A stretch of DNA of 64,000 nt from Thermotogota bacterium (lineage in GTDB: Bacteria > Thermotogota > Thermotogae > Petrotogales > Petrotogaceae): NCBI GenBank assembly GCA_029780115.1, contig JAKOZG010000033.1:62001-126000 (forward strand). The letters run 5' to 3'. The position numbers and the translations under genes are program-made. This document shows positions 45,355-56,460 of the stretch, in pieces. The stretch's first letter is position 1. Every line of letters begins with the position of its first letter. Under the pieces are notes generated by a model. That model saw only the letters and a program-made list of their open reading frames with translations, was not told the origin of the DNA and did not search any database.

Positions 45355-46239
45355 TTATATAAAATCTATCAAAGTTGGGGGAATAATACTGCCTGCTGCT
45401 TTCAAAGCTGCTTGTAACACAATTTGCTGCATAGCTAAATTCATTATAACTTCGGCAAGATCCGCATCAGATTCTTTTGAGAGAAATTCTGTAGTAAAAC
45501 TATTAAAATCCCCCATTCTCTTTAATGTCATATCAAACATTCTTTCCACCGAACCCACCTTTGCTAAAGATTTTAAAGCTTTTGATTGTATTTCTTCAAT
45601 ATTTCCCAATTCTTTCTGTATTAGTTCATTATCGCCCGATTTAATCGCTTCTGACAATCTATCTATTATTCCAAAAATGGAAGATCCACTATCAGTAACA
45701 AAAACATCGTAAACTGTTACCCCATACTCAATTTCTTGGCCTGCTAACGATACTTTACTTCTTACGTTAGCAAATGGTGGCACAGTAATTTCAAAATCAT
45801 CAGTTACAACCTTTTTGTTATTTTGGGCTCCACCAAAGATATAGTTTCCTCCTATTTCAGTGTTTGCTATACTTACAAGATGGGTGTTAATCTTGTCTAA
45901 TTCTTCAGCTATTGCGTTTCGATCCTCTCCACTAAGAGTACCGTCAGCACCTCTAACAGAGAGTTCTTTAATTCTATAAAAAATACTACTTATCTCTTGA
46001 ATTGAGGAATCATACATATTAACATAGTTCTGTGCTGTTTGAACATTTGAGGTATATCTTTCAATTTCTCTCAAACGGCTATCTAGATTAGATACCTTAG
46101 AAACTATCGCTGCGTTGTCTGAAGGATATCTAAATTTTTTTCCAGAAGTTAATTGAGAATTCAATTCATTATATCTTCTTAAAATATCATTGATATCTTG
46201 AAGTGTCTGCTTTGATAAAAGATTTTCTGTTATTCTCAT
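45355..46239 (-). CDS. flgL: Flagellar hook-associated protein 3 (FlgL)
   Basis: Second hook-filament junction protein, 294 residues. The N-terminal helix is flagellin-like (MRITENLLSKQTLQDINDIL, NELNSQLTSGKKFRYPSDN), and the C-terminal helix matches (DADLAEVIMNLAMQQIVLQA). The short central part is normal for FlgL. The SD is GGAGG. It lies 18 bases after flgK in the same transcript. Confidence 0.95.
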   Translation of the reverse strand: MRITENLLSKQTLQDINDILRRYNELNSQLTSGKKFRYPSDNAAIVSKVSNLDSRLREIERYTSNVQTAQNYVNMYDSSIQEISSIFYRIKELSVRGADGTLSGEDRNAIAEELDKINTHLVSIANTEIGGNYIFGGAQNNKKVVTDDFEITVPPFANVRSKVSLAGQEIEYGVTVYDVFVTDSGSSIFGIIDRLSEAIKSGDNELIQKELGNIEEIQSKALKSLAKVGSVERMFDMTLKRMGDFNSFTTEFLSKESDADLAEVIMNLAMQQIVLQAALKAAGSIIPPTLIDFI

Positions 46240-46257
46240 AACGATTCCTCCCTATTT

Positions 46258-48663
46258 TCAAGTAACGCCTAAATTATTTACTACGGTACTTAACATTTGA
46301 TCAATGGCTGTAATCACTCTTGCACATGCATTAAACGCCTGTTGATATTTTATGAGATTTGTGACTTCTTCATCAATTGAAACTCCCATAACTCTTTCTC
46401 TTTCAATTGTTATTTGTGAATTCAATGACTCACTGTTGAGCTTCATCTTTTGGGCGGTCTCGCCTTTAACCCCTATTTCTGTAATCATATTAGCTAAAAA
46501 GTCTGAAAAACCAAGTCTTCCATTATCTAAAATAGGTGAATATCTTAATTGAGTGATTTGATCCCAAACAGAAATATTTCCTGCCCCTATAGGTTGGTAA
46601 TTATTTCCGTCAAATATTCCAAGATCAATAGCTAGTAATGATGGATTACTAATTAAATTTTGAGAAACAGTAATTTGGTTTATAAGGCCAATCTCTTTAT
46701 CTATCCTCAAAAGGTCTGCCTTTGAAAACATACTTTCTATTTTGTCTGGTGAGAGATCTGGTGATGTAAGGGTTATTATGTCGTTTGAATTATCTTCTAT
46801 CAACCCAAGAGCATTAAATAATTTGGCGTTACCTTTTATTACCACATTCGCCAAATCAAAATCAACAAAATTACCTGCTCTTAAAACAAATTTACCGTGT
46901 GGGGTAATTGAAGCTGTAACCCCCATGTTGGTAGCGTTTATTTTGTCTACAAGATCATTTGCAGTATCTTTAAGTGGATCTATTTCAATCTTTATACCGT
47001 TAATGCTCATCTCCACTCTTTCATTAGAACCTAGTAAATTATTTAGCGTTGGTCGAGAAGTATCTAACGCGTTAAGGGTAATCTTTTGAGCATTCATTTC
47101 TGAAAGAGAACCTTCTATGTCATTTAAGACAATCGTATCAATATCGTTGTTAGGAACTTTGTTAGTTGGAATAATATAAATAAAACCATCATATTCAACA
47201 GCCTTTAGATAACCTCCTGCGCTAGAGTTGATGTTATCAATCAGTTGATCCTTATCTTCAAAATTGATAGTGTAAGTATTATCATCGATTTTAAATTGTA
47301 TAGAACCACTTACAACATCATCTGTAGAAATCTTATATGCGCCAACTTCTCTAGTAGCAAAACCATATTCTTTTAAGAAGTTACCTCCAAAATCTATTAT
47401 TAATTTATCCTTAAGGTCATCTCCAGCCGTATCTAAATACAATGCCTTACTGGCTGAGTCATATTTTATATTAGGCGTGAATTGAAGAGGTGAGTTGTTA
47501 TCTCCTGTAATAGAATACAAATTAAGATCATTTGTGTCTATGTTTGGATTTGAATTGTAACTTTTAAGGCTAGTAACATATTCAATAGTATTGGGGTGAA
47601 AAACATCTTTTATTCCTGCAATTCTAAACAGTCTTGTATCTTCTAAGCCTTTTTTACTTGTTAAGTCAGAAAAAAAGTTGGCTCCTGTTATTGTACCTGT
47701 TGCATCCCAACCTTCTTTATATATAAGGTTTGTAGAATCTACTAAAAATAATCCAAATTCGTCTATTTGTCTGCGATAAGAAGGTATAATTTCATCCCTT
47801 AACTCAAAAAGGGCTGCAATCGTTCCGTCACTAAATTCCAATAAGTTATTTCCTATATAGGTTTGATAAGTATCCTGGGTTCCGGGAAGTACTGCTAACT
47901 TTATTTCTTGATAATAACTTCCATTCAAGACCATTTGATTTCCTATACTTATAGATATTTGATTGTTGGCTAAAGAATTTACTTTAATGTTTGATAACTT
48001 AGACAACTCATCTAAAAGTACATCTCTCTCATCTAACAGATCATTTGGAGAAGTGCCTAAAGCACCGGCAGTTAATAATTTTCTATTTAAATCAGAAATT
48101 CGAACTAGATAACTATTTATCTGGGTGGTTTTGAGTTTAATATCGGAATTTATATCACTTTGTAACTCTTTTAAGCGATAATCAAAATCTTTCATTGTGT
48201 TAATTAGTTCTTCTGCCCTTGATACAATTTGTGCTTTTGCAGCTTCGTTTGAGGGATCTGTTTTTAATTCTTCAATAGCAGCCCAAAAAGAGTCGTACAT
48301 ATTTCTAATTCCTGTTTCTCCCGGTTCACCCAGAAGTTGCTCAACATAATGTATGTTTGAATAGATATTATCCCAATAATTGAGTCTGGACGTAGTTTCT
48401 CTGTATTGAAGATCTAAAAATTCGTCCCTTATTCTTCTAATATCAGAGACTGTTGAACCTGTTCCAAATGCGATAGATCTACCGGAGCTTCCCAAACCCG
48501 TCATATATATAGGAGGGTTGGTAACAATTATAGGCGTTTGTCTAGAATATCCAGGGGTATTGGCATTAGAAAGGTTATGAGCAACAACGCTCATAGCAGT
48601 TTTGTTTGTGTATAATCCTAATAAACCGGTATTCAACATTCCATTTAAAGTCATCGCACACAT
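46258..48663 (-). CDS. flgK: Flagellar hook-associated protein 1 (FlgK)
   Basis: First hook-filament junction protein. At 801 residues it is longer than enteric FlgK (about 550), owing to an enlarged variable middle region. The N-terminus has the rod/hook signature LYTNKTAMSVVAHNLSNANT then PGYSRQ, and the C-terminus has EEVTNLIKYQQAFNACARVI. The ATG has an SD (GGAGAGG). It lies 1 base after the flgN-like gene, so the chaperone and its client are made together. Confidence 0.95.
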   Translation of the reverse strand: MCAMTLNGMLNTGLLGLYTNKTAMSVVAHNLSNANTPGYSRQTPIIVTNPPIYMTGLGSSGRSIAFGTGSTVSDIRRIRDEFLDLQYRETTSRLNYWDNIYSNIHYVEQLLGEPGETGIRNMYDSFWAAIEELKTDPSNEAAKAQIVSRAEELINTMKDFDYRLKELQSDINSDIKLKTTQINSYLVRISDLNRKLLTAGALGTSPNDLLDERDVLLDELSKLSNIKVNSLANNQISISIGNQMVLNGSYYQEIKLAVLPGTQDTYQTYIGNNLLEFSDGTIAALFELRDEIIPSYRRQIDEFGLFLVDSTNLIYKEGWDATGTITGANFFSDLTSKKGLEDTRLFRIAGIKDVFHPNTIEYVTSLKSYNSNPNIDTNDLNLYSITGDNNSPLQFTPNIKYDSASKALYLDTAGDDLKDKLIIDFGGNFLKEYGFATREVGAYKISTDDVVSGSIQFKIDDNTYTINFEDKDQLIDNINSSAGGYLKAVEYDGFIYIIPTNKVPNNDIDTIVLNDIEGSLSEMNAQKITLNALDTSRPTLNNLLGSNERVEMSINGIKIEIDPLKDTANDLVDKINATNMGVTASITPHGKFVLRAGNFVDFDLANVVIKGNAKLFNALGLIEDNSNDIITLTSPDLSPDKIESMFSKADLLRIDKEIGLINQITVSQNLISNPSLLAIDLGIFDGNNYQPIGAGNISVWDQITQLRYSPILDNGRLGFSDFLANMITEIGVKGETAQKMKLNSESLNSQITIERERVMGVSIDEEVTNLIKYQQAFNACARVITAIDQMLSTVVNNLGVT

Positions 48664-48664
48664 T

Positions 48665-49171
48665 CTAGCCTCTCCACTCTTTTGAAGGAAGGTTAAGATC
48701 TAAATCTTTTCCAGTTTTATCGTAAGTTTTTTGCTGTGTGACTGAGTTACCACTTAAAATTTTATATATAAAGTCATTCAATGTGGATTGAAATGAAATT
48801 AATTCACTTAAAAGGTTAACCTCATAAACAAGATCTTTTAAATTTCTTACCATTTGAGACAACAAAAGAGCTATATTCTCTTGATCCTTCGCAAAAAAAT
48901 TTATAACCGATTCTAAATTATTTTCTATTCGGTTCTTTATACATATCTCTCTGGTTAAATTATCCCTAAGATTTTCTACTTGTTGAAATTCATTAGCCTT
49001 TTTTTCTATCTTCAACAAAATTGGATTTATAGATTCAATAGACCCCTTATTTACTATAATTTCTTTTAAATCTTGAAAATATGATTCCAAAGAAACTATA
49101 CATTGATTTTCCTTTTCTAAAGTCTGTTCTAATACAGAAATATCGGAAATAGTGATCACCTTCCTACTCAA
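48665..49171 (-). CDS. flgN: FlgN-like flagellar export chaperone
   Basis: 168 residues, predicted mostly helical, with few sharp motifs. It is assigned by its place between flgM and flgK and by its helix-rich, coiled-coil-like sequence (LEKENQCIVSLESYFQDLKE, NEFQQVENLRDNLTREICIK). By family it escorts FlgK and FlgL to the export gate. It overlaps flgM by 8 bases. Confidence 0.8.
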   Translation of the reverse strand: MSRKVITISDISVLEQTLEKENQCIVSLESYFQDLKEIIVNKGSIESINPILLKIEKKANEFQQVENLRDNLTREICIKNRIENNLESVINFFAKDQENIALLLSQMVRNLKDLVYEVNLLSELISFQSTLNDFIYKILSGNSVTQQKTYDKTGKDLDLNLPSKEWRG

Positions 49172-49433
49172 GCATTTTGTTCACGATTCTATCCACGTTG
49201 ATCTGGTAGGTACCATTTTTTATTTCCTCTTTTAATTTTTCTACAAGATCATAACGAATTTCTGGTATCTTATTTGATAATTCTATATACTTCCTTGATT
49301 CTCCTGTTATCCCATAAACACTTTCTTTATTTTGAACTTGCAAGTCTTTGTTTTCAGTAGTTTTTTTGGCATTCGCTTCTTTTATGCTTTTTAATAAATT
49401 TTGATTTATAGGATTGATGTTATTTATATCCAT
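49164..49433 (-). CDS. flgM: Anti-sigma-28 factor FlgM
   Basis: 89 residues. The C-terminal half holds the FlgM pattern (YIELSNKIPEIRYDLVEKLK, then EEIKNGTYQINVDRIVNKML), which binds sigma-28; the N-terminal half is disordered and polar. It begins the flgM-flgN-flgK-flgL-fliW-csrA unit. The ATG has an SD (GGAGGAATT). No clear promoter was recognised upstream. Confidence 0.9.
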   Translation of the reverse strand: MDINNINPINQNLLKSIKEANAKKTTENKDLQVQNKESVYGITGESRKYIELSNKIPEIRYDLVEKLKEEIKNGTYQINVDRIVNKMLE

Positions 49434-49786
49434 TTCTAATTCCTCCTTTCGATTTTTGACTAATATACATTATTAATTTTAAAAATATATTTAATAAATA
49501 TTCTAGATTTAGTTTTTCAAGAAAATTAGATACTCCCTATAATTTACAATAATAGGGACTCGTTTGACTGAAATTGGTGTTTGAATGACCTCAACATAAT
49601 AAATACAAAATTCTTTTTACTAATAATCACTGTTTCTAGTTTCTTAGATACTAACTTTTATGTTTTTCCATGTTATTTATCGTCTCATTTTATTATAACA
49701 TTAGCAGAACTAAAAAAATAAATGCTAAAAACTTAATGCTCAAAATTATTGTAATAATCTATTAAAAAAGTAAGATAAAAATTTAC
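49434..49786. other. Intergenic region between flgM and the peroxiredoxin gene
   Basis: About 350 AT-rich bases. They hold one inverted repeat, TCCCTAT (49534-49540) and ATAGGGA (49552-49558). It is unassigned and could be a regulator site for flgM. No ORF is visible. Confidence 0.5.
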
Positions 49787-49815
49787 TTGACAACCTTTGA
49801 ATTTTTTCTTATAAT
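49787..49815 (+). promoter_or_regulatory. Consensus promoter of the peroxiredoxin gene
   Basis: TTGACA (49787-49792), 17 bases, TATAAT (49810-49815). Both boxes match consensus. Confidence 0.93.
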
Positions 49816-49854
49816 TTTTTTAGATCAGCCTAAAATTATAAGGAGGTGGCTTCA

Positions 49855-50511
49855 GTGGAAGGAAGAATACCCTTAATTGGTGAGAAGTTCCCAGAAATGA
49901 CAGTTGTTACTACAGATGGGAAGAAGGAACTTCCAAAAGATTACAGAGGAAAGTGGTTGGTGTTATTTAGTCATCCGGGAGATTTTACTCCAGTATGTAC
50001 TTCAGAATTCGTAGAATTCGCAAAGAAATATGACGAATTTAAGAAAATAAATACAGAGTTACTAGGACTTTCTATTGACCAAGTTCACGCTCATATTAAA
50101 TGGTTGGAATGGATCGAAGAAAATATCGGAGTTGAAATTAAATTTCCTGTAATTGCAGATTCAATGGGAAGGGTAGCTTCAAGATTAGGTATGGTAGATC
50201 CTGAAAAAGGTTCTAATACCGTGAGGGCCATTTTTGTAGTAGATCCCGAAGGAATAATTAGGTTAATTTTATATTATCCATCGGAGGTAGGAAGAAATAT
50301 CAATGAAATTCTAAGAGCAGTAAAGGCACTTCAAGTTGCAGACAAATACCATGTAGCCGTTCCAGGAAACTGGCCAGAAAACTCTATATTAGGTGATAAG
50401 GTAATAATTCCTCCCGCTTCAACATATAAAGAAGCTATGGAACGCAAAGCCTCTGATCAAGAAGGTTTTGATTGGTGGTTTAAAGTTAAAGAAGTAAAAA
50501 TCAAAGAATAA
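49855..50511 (+). CDS. 1-Cys peroxiredoxin, Prx6/archaeal AhpC type
   Basis: Thiol peroxidase that reduces hydrogen peroxide and alkyl peroxides. The peroxidatic Cys48 is in [14 protein letters not shown] and the conserved Arg is in [11 protein letters not shown]. It is 218 residues, with the long C-terminal arm of the Prx6 group ([19 protein letters not shown]). There is no other Cys, so resolving must use an outside thiol; many thermophile relatives have a C-terminal CxxxxC-like pair that is absent here. I chose GTG 49855 because AGGAGG lies 8 bases before it; the GTG at 49846 overlaps that SD. Confidence 0.94.
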   Translation: MEGRIPLIGEKFPEMTVVTTDGKKELPKDYRGKWLVLFSHPGDFTPVCTSEFVEFAKKYDEFKKINTELLGLSIDQVHAHIKWLEWIEENIGVEIKFPVIADSMGRVASRLGMVDPEKGSNTVRAIFVVDPEGIIRLILYYPSEVGRNINEILRAVKALQVADKYHVAVPGNWPENSILGDKVIIPPASTYKEAMERKASDQEGFDWWFKVKEVKIKE

Positions 50512-50535
50512 ATTATAGAACTATAATAATATACA

Positions 50536-50572
50536 ACATAGAGGCCGTGTATTTTACATGCGGCCTCTATGT
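50536..50572. terminator. Hairpin between convergent peroxiredoxin and mgtE genes
   Basis: ACATAGAGGCCG (50536-50547) and CGGCCTCTATGT (50561-50572) form a 12-bp stem. The T-run is short on both sides, so it is a probable bidirectional terminator. Confidence 0.75.
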
Positions 50573-50592
50573 TTAAACTAGTTCATTGTTAA

Positions 50593-51936
50593 CTACGTTG
50601 GAATGTGCAATAAATGGGTGGCTAAAGCGAAATATATTGTTAATGAAACTGCATCAGCAATGGTTGTAATTAATGGACCAGCCATTACTGTTGGGTCAAT
50701 ATGAAGAAGTTGGGCTATAATAGGCAAAGCGCCACCTATAACATTTGCAACACAAACTGCAGTCATCAAAGCTACAGAAACAGTAAAAGCTATTTCTGCT
50801 GAATAACCTTCTAAAAAATATATTTTTAAAAAGTTGACTGTTGCTAATCCTGCAACAATAATTGCACTTATCTGAATTTCTTTCCATATTACCTTAAATA
50901 TATCTTTATATTTAATCTCACCTAAAGTTAGACTTCTAATTATCATCGTAGAGGATTGAGAGCCTGCATTTCCAGCAGTATCCATTATAATTGGAATAAA
51001 AGCAACCAGCCCTACAACTTGTTGGAGAATTTCCTCATATGTACTTATTATATATGCACTTATGGTTCCAGAGATCATTAATATTAAAAGCCACCAAAAT
51101 CTTTTTTTTGCTAATGTAAAGGCACTAGTGACCATATATGGTTTATCACTTGGTGACATTCCTCCAATGTGATGGAAGTCTTCTGTAGTTTCTTCTTCGA
51201 TGGCATCCAAAATATCATCAACAGTTATTATTCCAACCAATCGTTTTTCACTATCAACTACGGGGACAGCTATCAAGTCATATTTTTTAAATATTTGAGC
51301 GACAGTTTCTTGATCGTCATGTGTGTAAACATAAATTATATCTTTACGCATGATATCTTCTACTTTTGCTTCAGGGGGAGCCAAAACTAATTCTTTTAAT
51401 GAAACAATCCCTTCTAATTTCCTTTTTGCATCTGTAACATAACAATTATAGACCATTTCAACATCTTGACCTTCTCTTCTTATTTTGTCCAAAGCTTCCT
51501 GAACTGTCCTTTCTTTTTTGAGATCAATAAATTCTATAGTCATTAGGCTTCCGGCAGAGTTAGGAGGATACTTAAGAAATTGATTAATTAATTTGCGTTC
51601 TGACTCGGTTGAATTCTTTAAAATTCTGCTCACCACATTAGCGGGCATCTCTTCCAAAAAGTCAATTTTGTCATCAAAGAATAAATTATTTATAATCTCC
51701 ATAAGCTTTTTATCATCAATTGCTAGTGATATTTTAGCTTGTAAATCAGAAGAGAGATAAGAAAAAACATCTGCTGCTTTTTCTTTAGGAAGAAGTCTAA
51801 AGGCAATGATGGCCTGAGTGGAATCAAGTTCCCCTAATATTTCAGCAATGTCTTGAGGTGGCAAATCTTGTATTTTTCGCCTAAATTCTAAGTATTTTTT
51901 GTCTTCCAGGAGTTTTTCAAATTCTTCAACGACCAT
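50593..51936 (-). CDS. mgtE: Magnesium transporter MgtE
   Basis: 447 residues: a cytoplasmic N domain with LPPQDIAEILGELDSTQAI, two CBS domains (about 135-255) with VPVVDSEKRLVGIITVDDIL, a plug helix, and five membrane segments beginning near 280. The pore signature VAFIPIIMDTAGNAGSQSST is present. Mg2+ bound between the N and CBS domains closes the pore by the known structure of this family. The ATG at 51936 has GGGGGT upstream; an in-frame ATG 14 codons earlier lacks an SD. Confidence 0.95.
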   Translation of the reverse strand: MVVEEFEKLLEDKKYLEFRRKIQDLPPQDIAEILGELDSTQAIIAFRLLPKEKAADVFSYLSSDLQAKISLAIDDKKLMEIINNLFFDDKIDFLEEMPANVVSRILKNSTESERKLINQFLKYPPNSAGSLMTIEFIDLKKERTVQEALDKIRREGQDVEMVYNCYVTDAKRKLEGIVSLKELVLAPPEAKVEDIMRKDIIYVYTHDDQETVAQIFKKYDLIAVPVVDSEKRLVGIITVDDILDAIEEETTEDFHHIGGMSPSDKPYMVTSAFTLAKKRFWWLLILMISGTISAYIISTYEEILQQVVGLVAFIPIIMDTAGNAGSQSSTMIIRSLTLGEIKYKDIFKVIWKEIQISAIIVAGLATVNFLKIYFLEGYSAEIAFTVSVALMTAVCVANVIGGALPIIAQLLHIDPTVMAGPLITTIADAVSLTIYFALATHLLHIPT

Positions 51937-52614
51937 TTTTATTACCCCCAATACAAGTTTTATCAAATAAGAGTTCAACTAAAAACTTCATAAATCTCAC
52001 TACAATGAATATAGTCATATCAACTACTTATTAAAATTCTAACAAAACGAAAAAAATTAATATTTTTTCTTTGATTAACTTTAAACTAACTTAAAAATTT
52101 ATAAATCTTAATAAACCAAATGCTTTTCTGCTTTTCTAAGGGAGAAGTTAATAAATAAATAAAAAATATGAGCAAAAAACTAAGAAGCCTAAAAAAACAG
52201 AAGAAAGATACTTTAAAAATGATGTGGTTATAACTGCGAAAGTTGGAAAGCAAAAATTTATGTAATGAATCTCAGCTCTATTAGCCACATAAAAACCATC
52301 TGGATTATACTATAAAATTTAAAGATTTTCAACTAAAAAAGTAATTTTACAAAAAAAGTTACTTTGAAAGTGTAAAAGTAAATATCATTTAACTTTTTTC
52401 TAATAACGAGTACCATAATTTTATATTTCATATAAATCCTAAATATTAGATAGATGTATTTGATATAATATTCTATCTAATGATATTGTAAATATAAAAA
52501 GTAATCAACACCAAAATTTCAGTCGTAGAGATTTGCAACTTGCGTGTCTGGCGGTTTTGAACAGGAACTTCATTCAAGATATTACAACAAACCTTTAAAA
52601 ATAAGGAGGACAAC
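51937..52614. other. Long AT-rich intergenic region with a possible gene relic
   Basis: About 680 bases. From about 52160 to 52264 one frame is open without a start codon (includes TEERYFKNDVVITAKVGKQK and ends at TAA); it looks like a leftover but I cannot name it. The M24 peptidase promoter region with an inverted repeat lies at 52445-52481, followed by a leader of about 135 bases. Confidence 0.5.
52445..52481 (+). promoter_or_regulatory. Inverted repeat flanking a -10 box upstream of the M24 peptidase gene
   Basis: ATTAGATAG (52445-52453) and CTATCTAAT (52473-52481), perfect 9-bp arms around TGATATAAT (52461-52469). This suggests a repressor operator around the promoter. Confidence 0.65.
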
Positions 52615-53688
52615 ATGAAAAAAGAGCGCTTAAACAACTTCATTAATTTAATGGAAGAAAATAATATTTACCAATCAATAATAACTTCGACTCCCTCCGT
52701 CTTTTATTTTTTGAATGAGTGGATCGAACCTGGAGAAAGGCTTTTAGCCTTATACATTAATCTTTCTGGAGAAATTAAATTAATAATAAATGAGATGTTC
52801 AAAGTAACAAGTGTAGATAAAAACTTAATGTTAACTTACTCTGATTCTGACAATCCAATAAATATTTTGGCAAATGTATTAATTGATGGAAAAACCATAG
52901 GAATTGATGAAAAAATGCAAGCAGGATTTTTGCTAGAGCTTCTGAACTTGCGTCACTCATTTTCATTCAAAAATATTTCCCCACTTATTGCTAAATTAAG
53001 AATGATAAAAGATGATGAAGAAATAAATTATATGAAATTTTCATCCGAAATTAATGATAAGACAATGGGAAAAGTTATAAACGTGATTCCTGAGATGCTT
53101 TCAGAACGATTATTAGCCAAAGCTATTAAAAATATCTTCGAAAGAGAAGGTGCTGATAACGTATCTTTTGAACCAATTGTAGCTTATGGTGCTAATTCAT
53201 CAAATCCTCATCATGTACCGGATTCTACTAACATTAAAGACGGAGATGCAGTAGTGCTAGATATTGGATGTATAAAAAATCATTATTGTTCTGATATGAC
53301 AAGAACTGTATTCTTTGGAAATCCCATCAATACATTCAAAAAAATTTACGAGATTGTTTTAGAAGCTAATTTAAAAGCTATAGATAGCGTTAAACCGGGT
53401 GTAAAAGCTTGTGAGGTAGATAAAGTTGCTCGTGAAGTTATTACTAAACACGGATATGGAGATTATTTTATCCATCGAACAGGTCATGGTGTAGGAATTG
53501 AAATTCATGAAATGCCTTATATATCTTCCAACAGTGATGTTGTTTTGGAACCGGGAATGATCTTTTCTGTAGAACCGGGAATTTATCTTCCTAACATAGG
53601 GGGCGTACGTATAGAAGATTTAGTTTTAGTAACAAAAAAGGGTTGTAAAATTTTGAATCATTATCCAAAGGATTTCACAATAGTTTAA
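52615..53688 (+). CDS. M24-family aminopeptidase, probable Xaa-Pro type
   Basis: Two-metal peptidase of 357 residues with an N-terminal creatinase-like domain (1-125) and a C-terminal pita-bread fold. Metal ligands: Asp216 in VVLDIGCIKNHYCSDMTR, Asp227, His291 in HRTGHGVGIEIHE, a Glu in FSVEPGIYLP and a Glu in GVRIEDLV. By family it removes N-terminal residues before proline or cleaves Xaa-Pro dipeptides. The SD is AAGGAGG. It precedes a folate enzyme gene but is probably a separate transcript. Confidence 0.92.
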   Translation: MKKERLNNFINLMEENNIYQSIITSTPSVFYFLNEWIEPGERLLALYINLSGEIKLIINEMFKVTSVDKNLMLTYSDSDNPINILANVLIDGKTIGIDEKMQAGFLLELLNLRHSFSFKNISPLIAKLRMIKDDEEINYMKFSSEINDKTMGKVINVIPEMLSERLLAKAIKNIFEREGADNVSFEPIVAYGANSSNPHHVPDSTNIKDGDAVVLDIGCIKNHYCSDMTRTVFFGNPINTFKKIYEIVLEANLKAIDSVKPGVKACEVDKVAREVITKHGYGDYFIHRTGHGVGIEIHEMPYISSNSDVVLEPGMIFSVEPGIYLPNIGGVRIEDLVLVTKKGCKILNHYPKDFTIV

Positions 53689-53802
53689 TATATTATACGA
53701 TAGTATTAAATATTGAAATACAGCCTATTTTCTAAACTAGATTACAATTATGGTATGTTATAATAATAGTGAAACTACCAAAAAAATAAAGGAGGAAGCA
53801 GC

Positions 53803-55514
<1,712 letters not shown>

Positions 55515-55532
55515 GTCAGAGGAGGGATTACC

Positions 55533-55889
55533 ATGAAGTCTTATATAAAGTACTTTAACGAACTAAAATCTGTTTACCAAAATCAATTGGATCTTACCAA
55601 AAAATTGGGAGAAATTCCAGAAGTATTTTCTCGTAATGTAAGTAAACTTTTAGAGATGATTTATGGAGAAGACAAAGTTGATGCAAAAGTTTTTGCGCAA
55701 TATGTAGAATTTGTACCTGATCAAGAACCTTATTATAGATTAAAACAAGAATTGTTAGATTTCTTGGGGGAAGATTGGCAAAATAGCGATTTACCAAGTA
55801 TCATAGCAAAAATGGCTAAAAGTGCCTACAACAGGTATAAACGGATTATGGATGATCACGATAGAACAGAAACATTTAGGTTGGGATAG
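55533..55889 (+). CDS. Conserved-looking small protein of unknown function
   Basis: 118 residues, mainly helical and charged, without signal peptide or membrane segment. It begins MKSYIKYFNELKSVYQNQLD and ends AYNRYKRIMDDHDRTETFRL. The ATG has a strong SD (GAGGAGGG), and the gene follows tgt by 18 bases in the same transcript, so it is probably real. I recognise no family. Confidence 0.75.
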   Translation: MKSYIKYFNELKSVYQNQLDLTKKLGEIPEVFSRNVSKLLEMIYGEDKVDAKVFAQYVEFVPDQEPYYRLKQELLDFLGEDWQNSDLPSIIAKMAKSAYNRYKRIMDDHDRTETFRLG

Positions 55890-55892
55890 TAT

Positions 55893-55917
55893 AATAGAGG
55901 GGAAAATCCCCTCTATT
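55893..55917 (+). terminator. Stem-loop after the tgt transcript
   Basis: AATAGAGGGG (55893-55902) and CCCCTCTATT (55908-55917), 10-bp stem, 5-base loop. There is no T-run after it, so termination may be partial or factor-dependent. Confidence 0.6.
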
Positions 55918-55992
55918 AAAAACCATAAAACCGAATTCGGAAAGGGCGGTCAGGTGTAAGTATCGTTAGAGGATTTAGACACCATAACAAAT

Positions 55993-56385
55993 ATGGATAA
56001 AAATCATACAGCTAAAATTAAAAAGATCGAGAACATATTTTGGAAAGTAGTTTTTATTGCATATATTGCGTTAATTTTATACTTATCTTTATCAAAGCCC
56101 TTAATAAACTATAGTACATTCAAAGGAGAAGATAAAATAGTCCACTTTATATCGTACTTTTTAGGTGCTGATCTTTTTTTTACAGCATTTTACAAGAAAA
56201 CGAAGAAGGCATATTTTATAATTCTCTTAATTTCTTTTGCTTTGCTTCCTTTTATAACAGAATGGCTGCAAAGTTTTACTTATTATCGTACTTATAGTAA
56301 ATTTGATATGTTAGCTAATTATATTGGTGCAGTAGTTGGTTTTTTATTCTTTTTCTTAAAACATAAAGCATTTAGTCAAGAATAA
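55993..56385 (+). CDS. VanZ-like membrane protein
   Basis: 130 residues with about four membrane segments. VanZ-type signatures are LILYLSLSKPL, DKIVHFISYFLGADLFF, FITEWLQSFTYYRTYSKFD and MLANYIGAVVGFLFF; the conserved DKxxH and ExxQ residues are present. The family role is poorly known (teicoplanin resistance in the founding case). The SD is weak, and the upstream spacer of about 75 bases shows no clear promoter. Confidence 0.85.
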   Translation: MDKNHTAKIKKIENIFWKVVFIAYIALILYLSLSKPLINYSTFKGEDKIVHFISYFLGADLFFTAFYKKTKKAYFIILLISFALLPFITEWLQSFTYYRTYSKFDMLANYIGAVVGFLFFFLKHKAFSQE

Positions 56386-56460
56386 CAGTTCTAATCTCTT
56401 ATTGTTAGAAAGGGGAGATGAGGAAATATAAAAATAAGTTCTATGAAAGAGGTGTCACTT

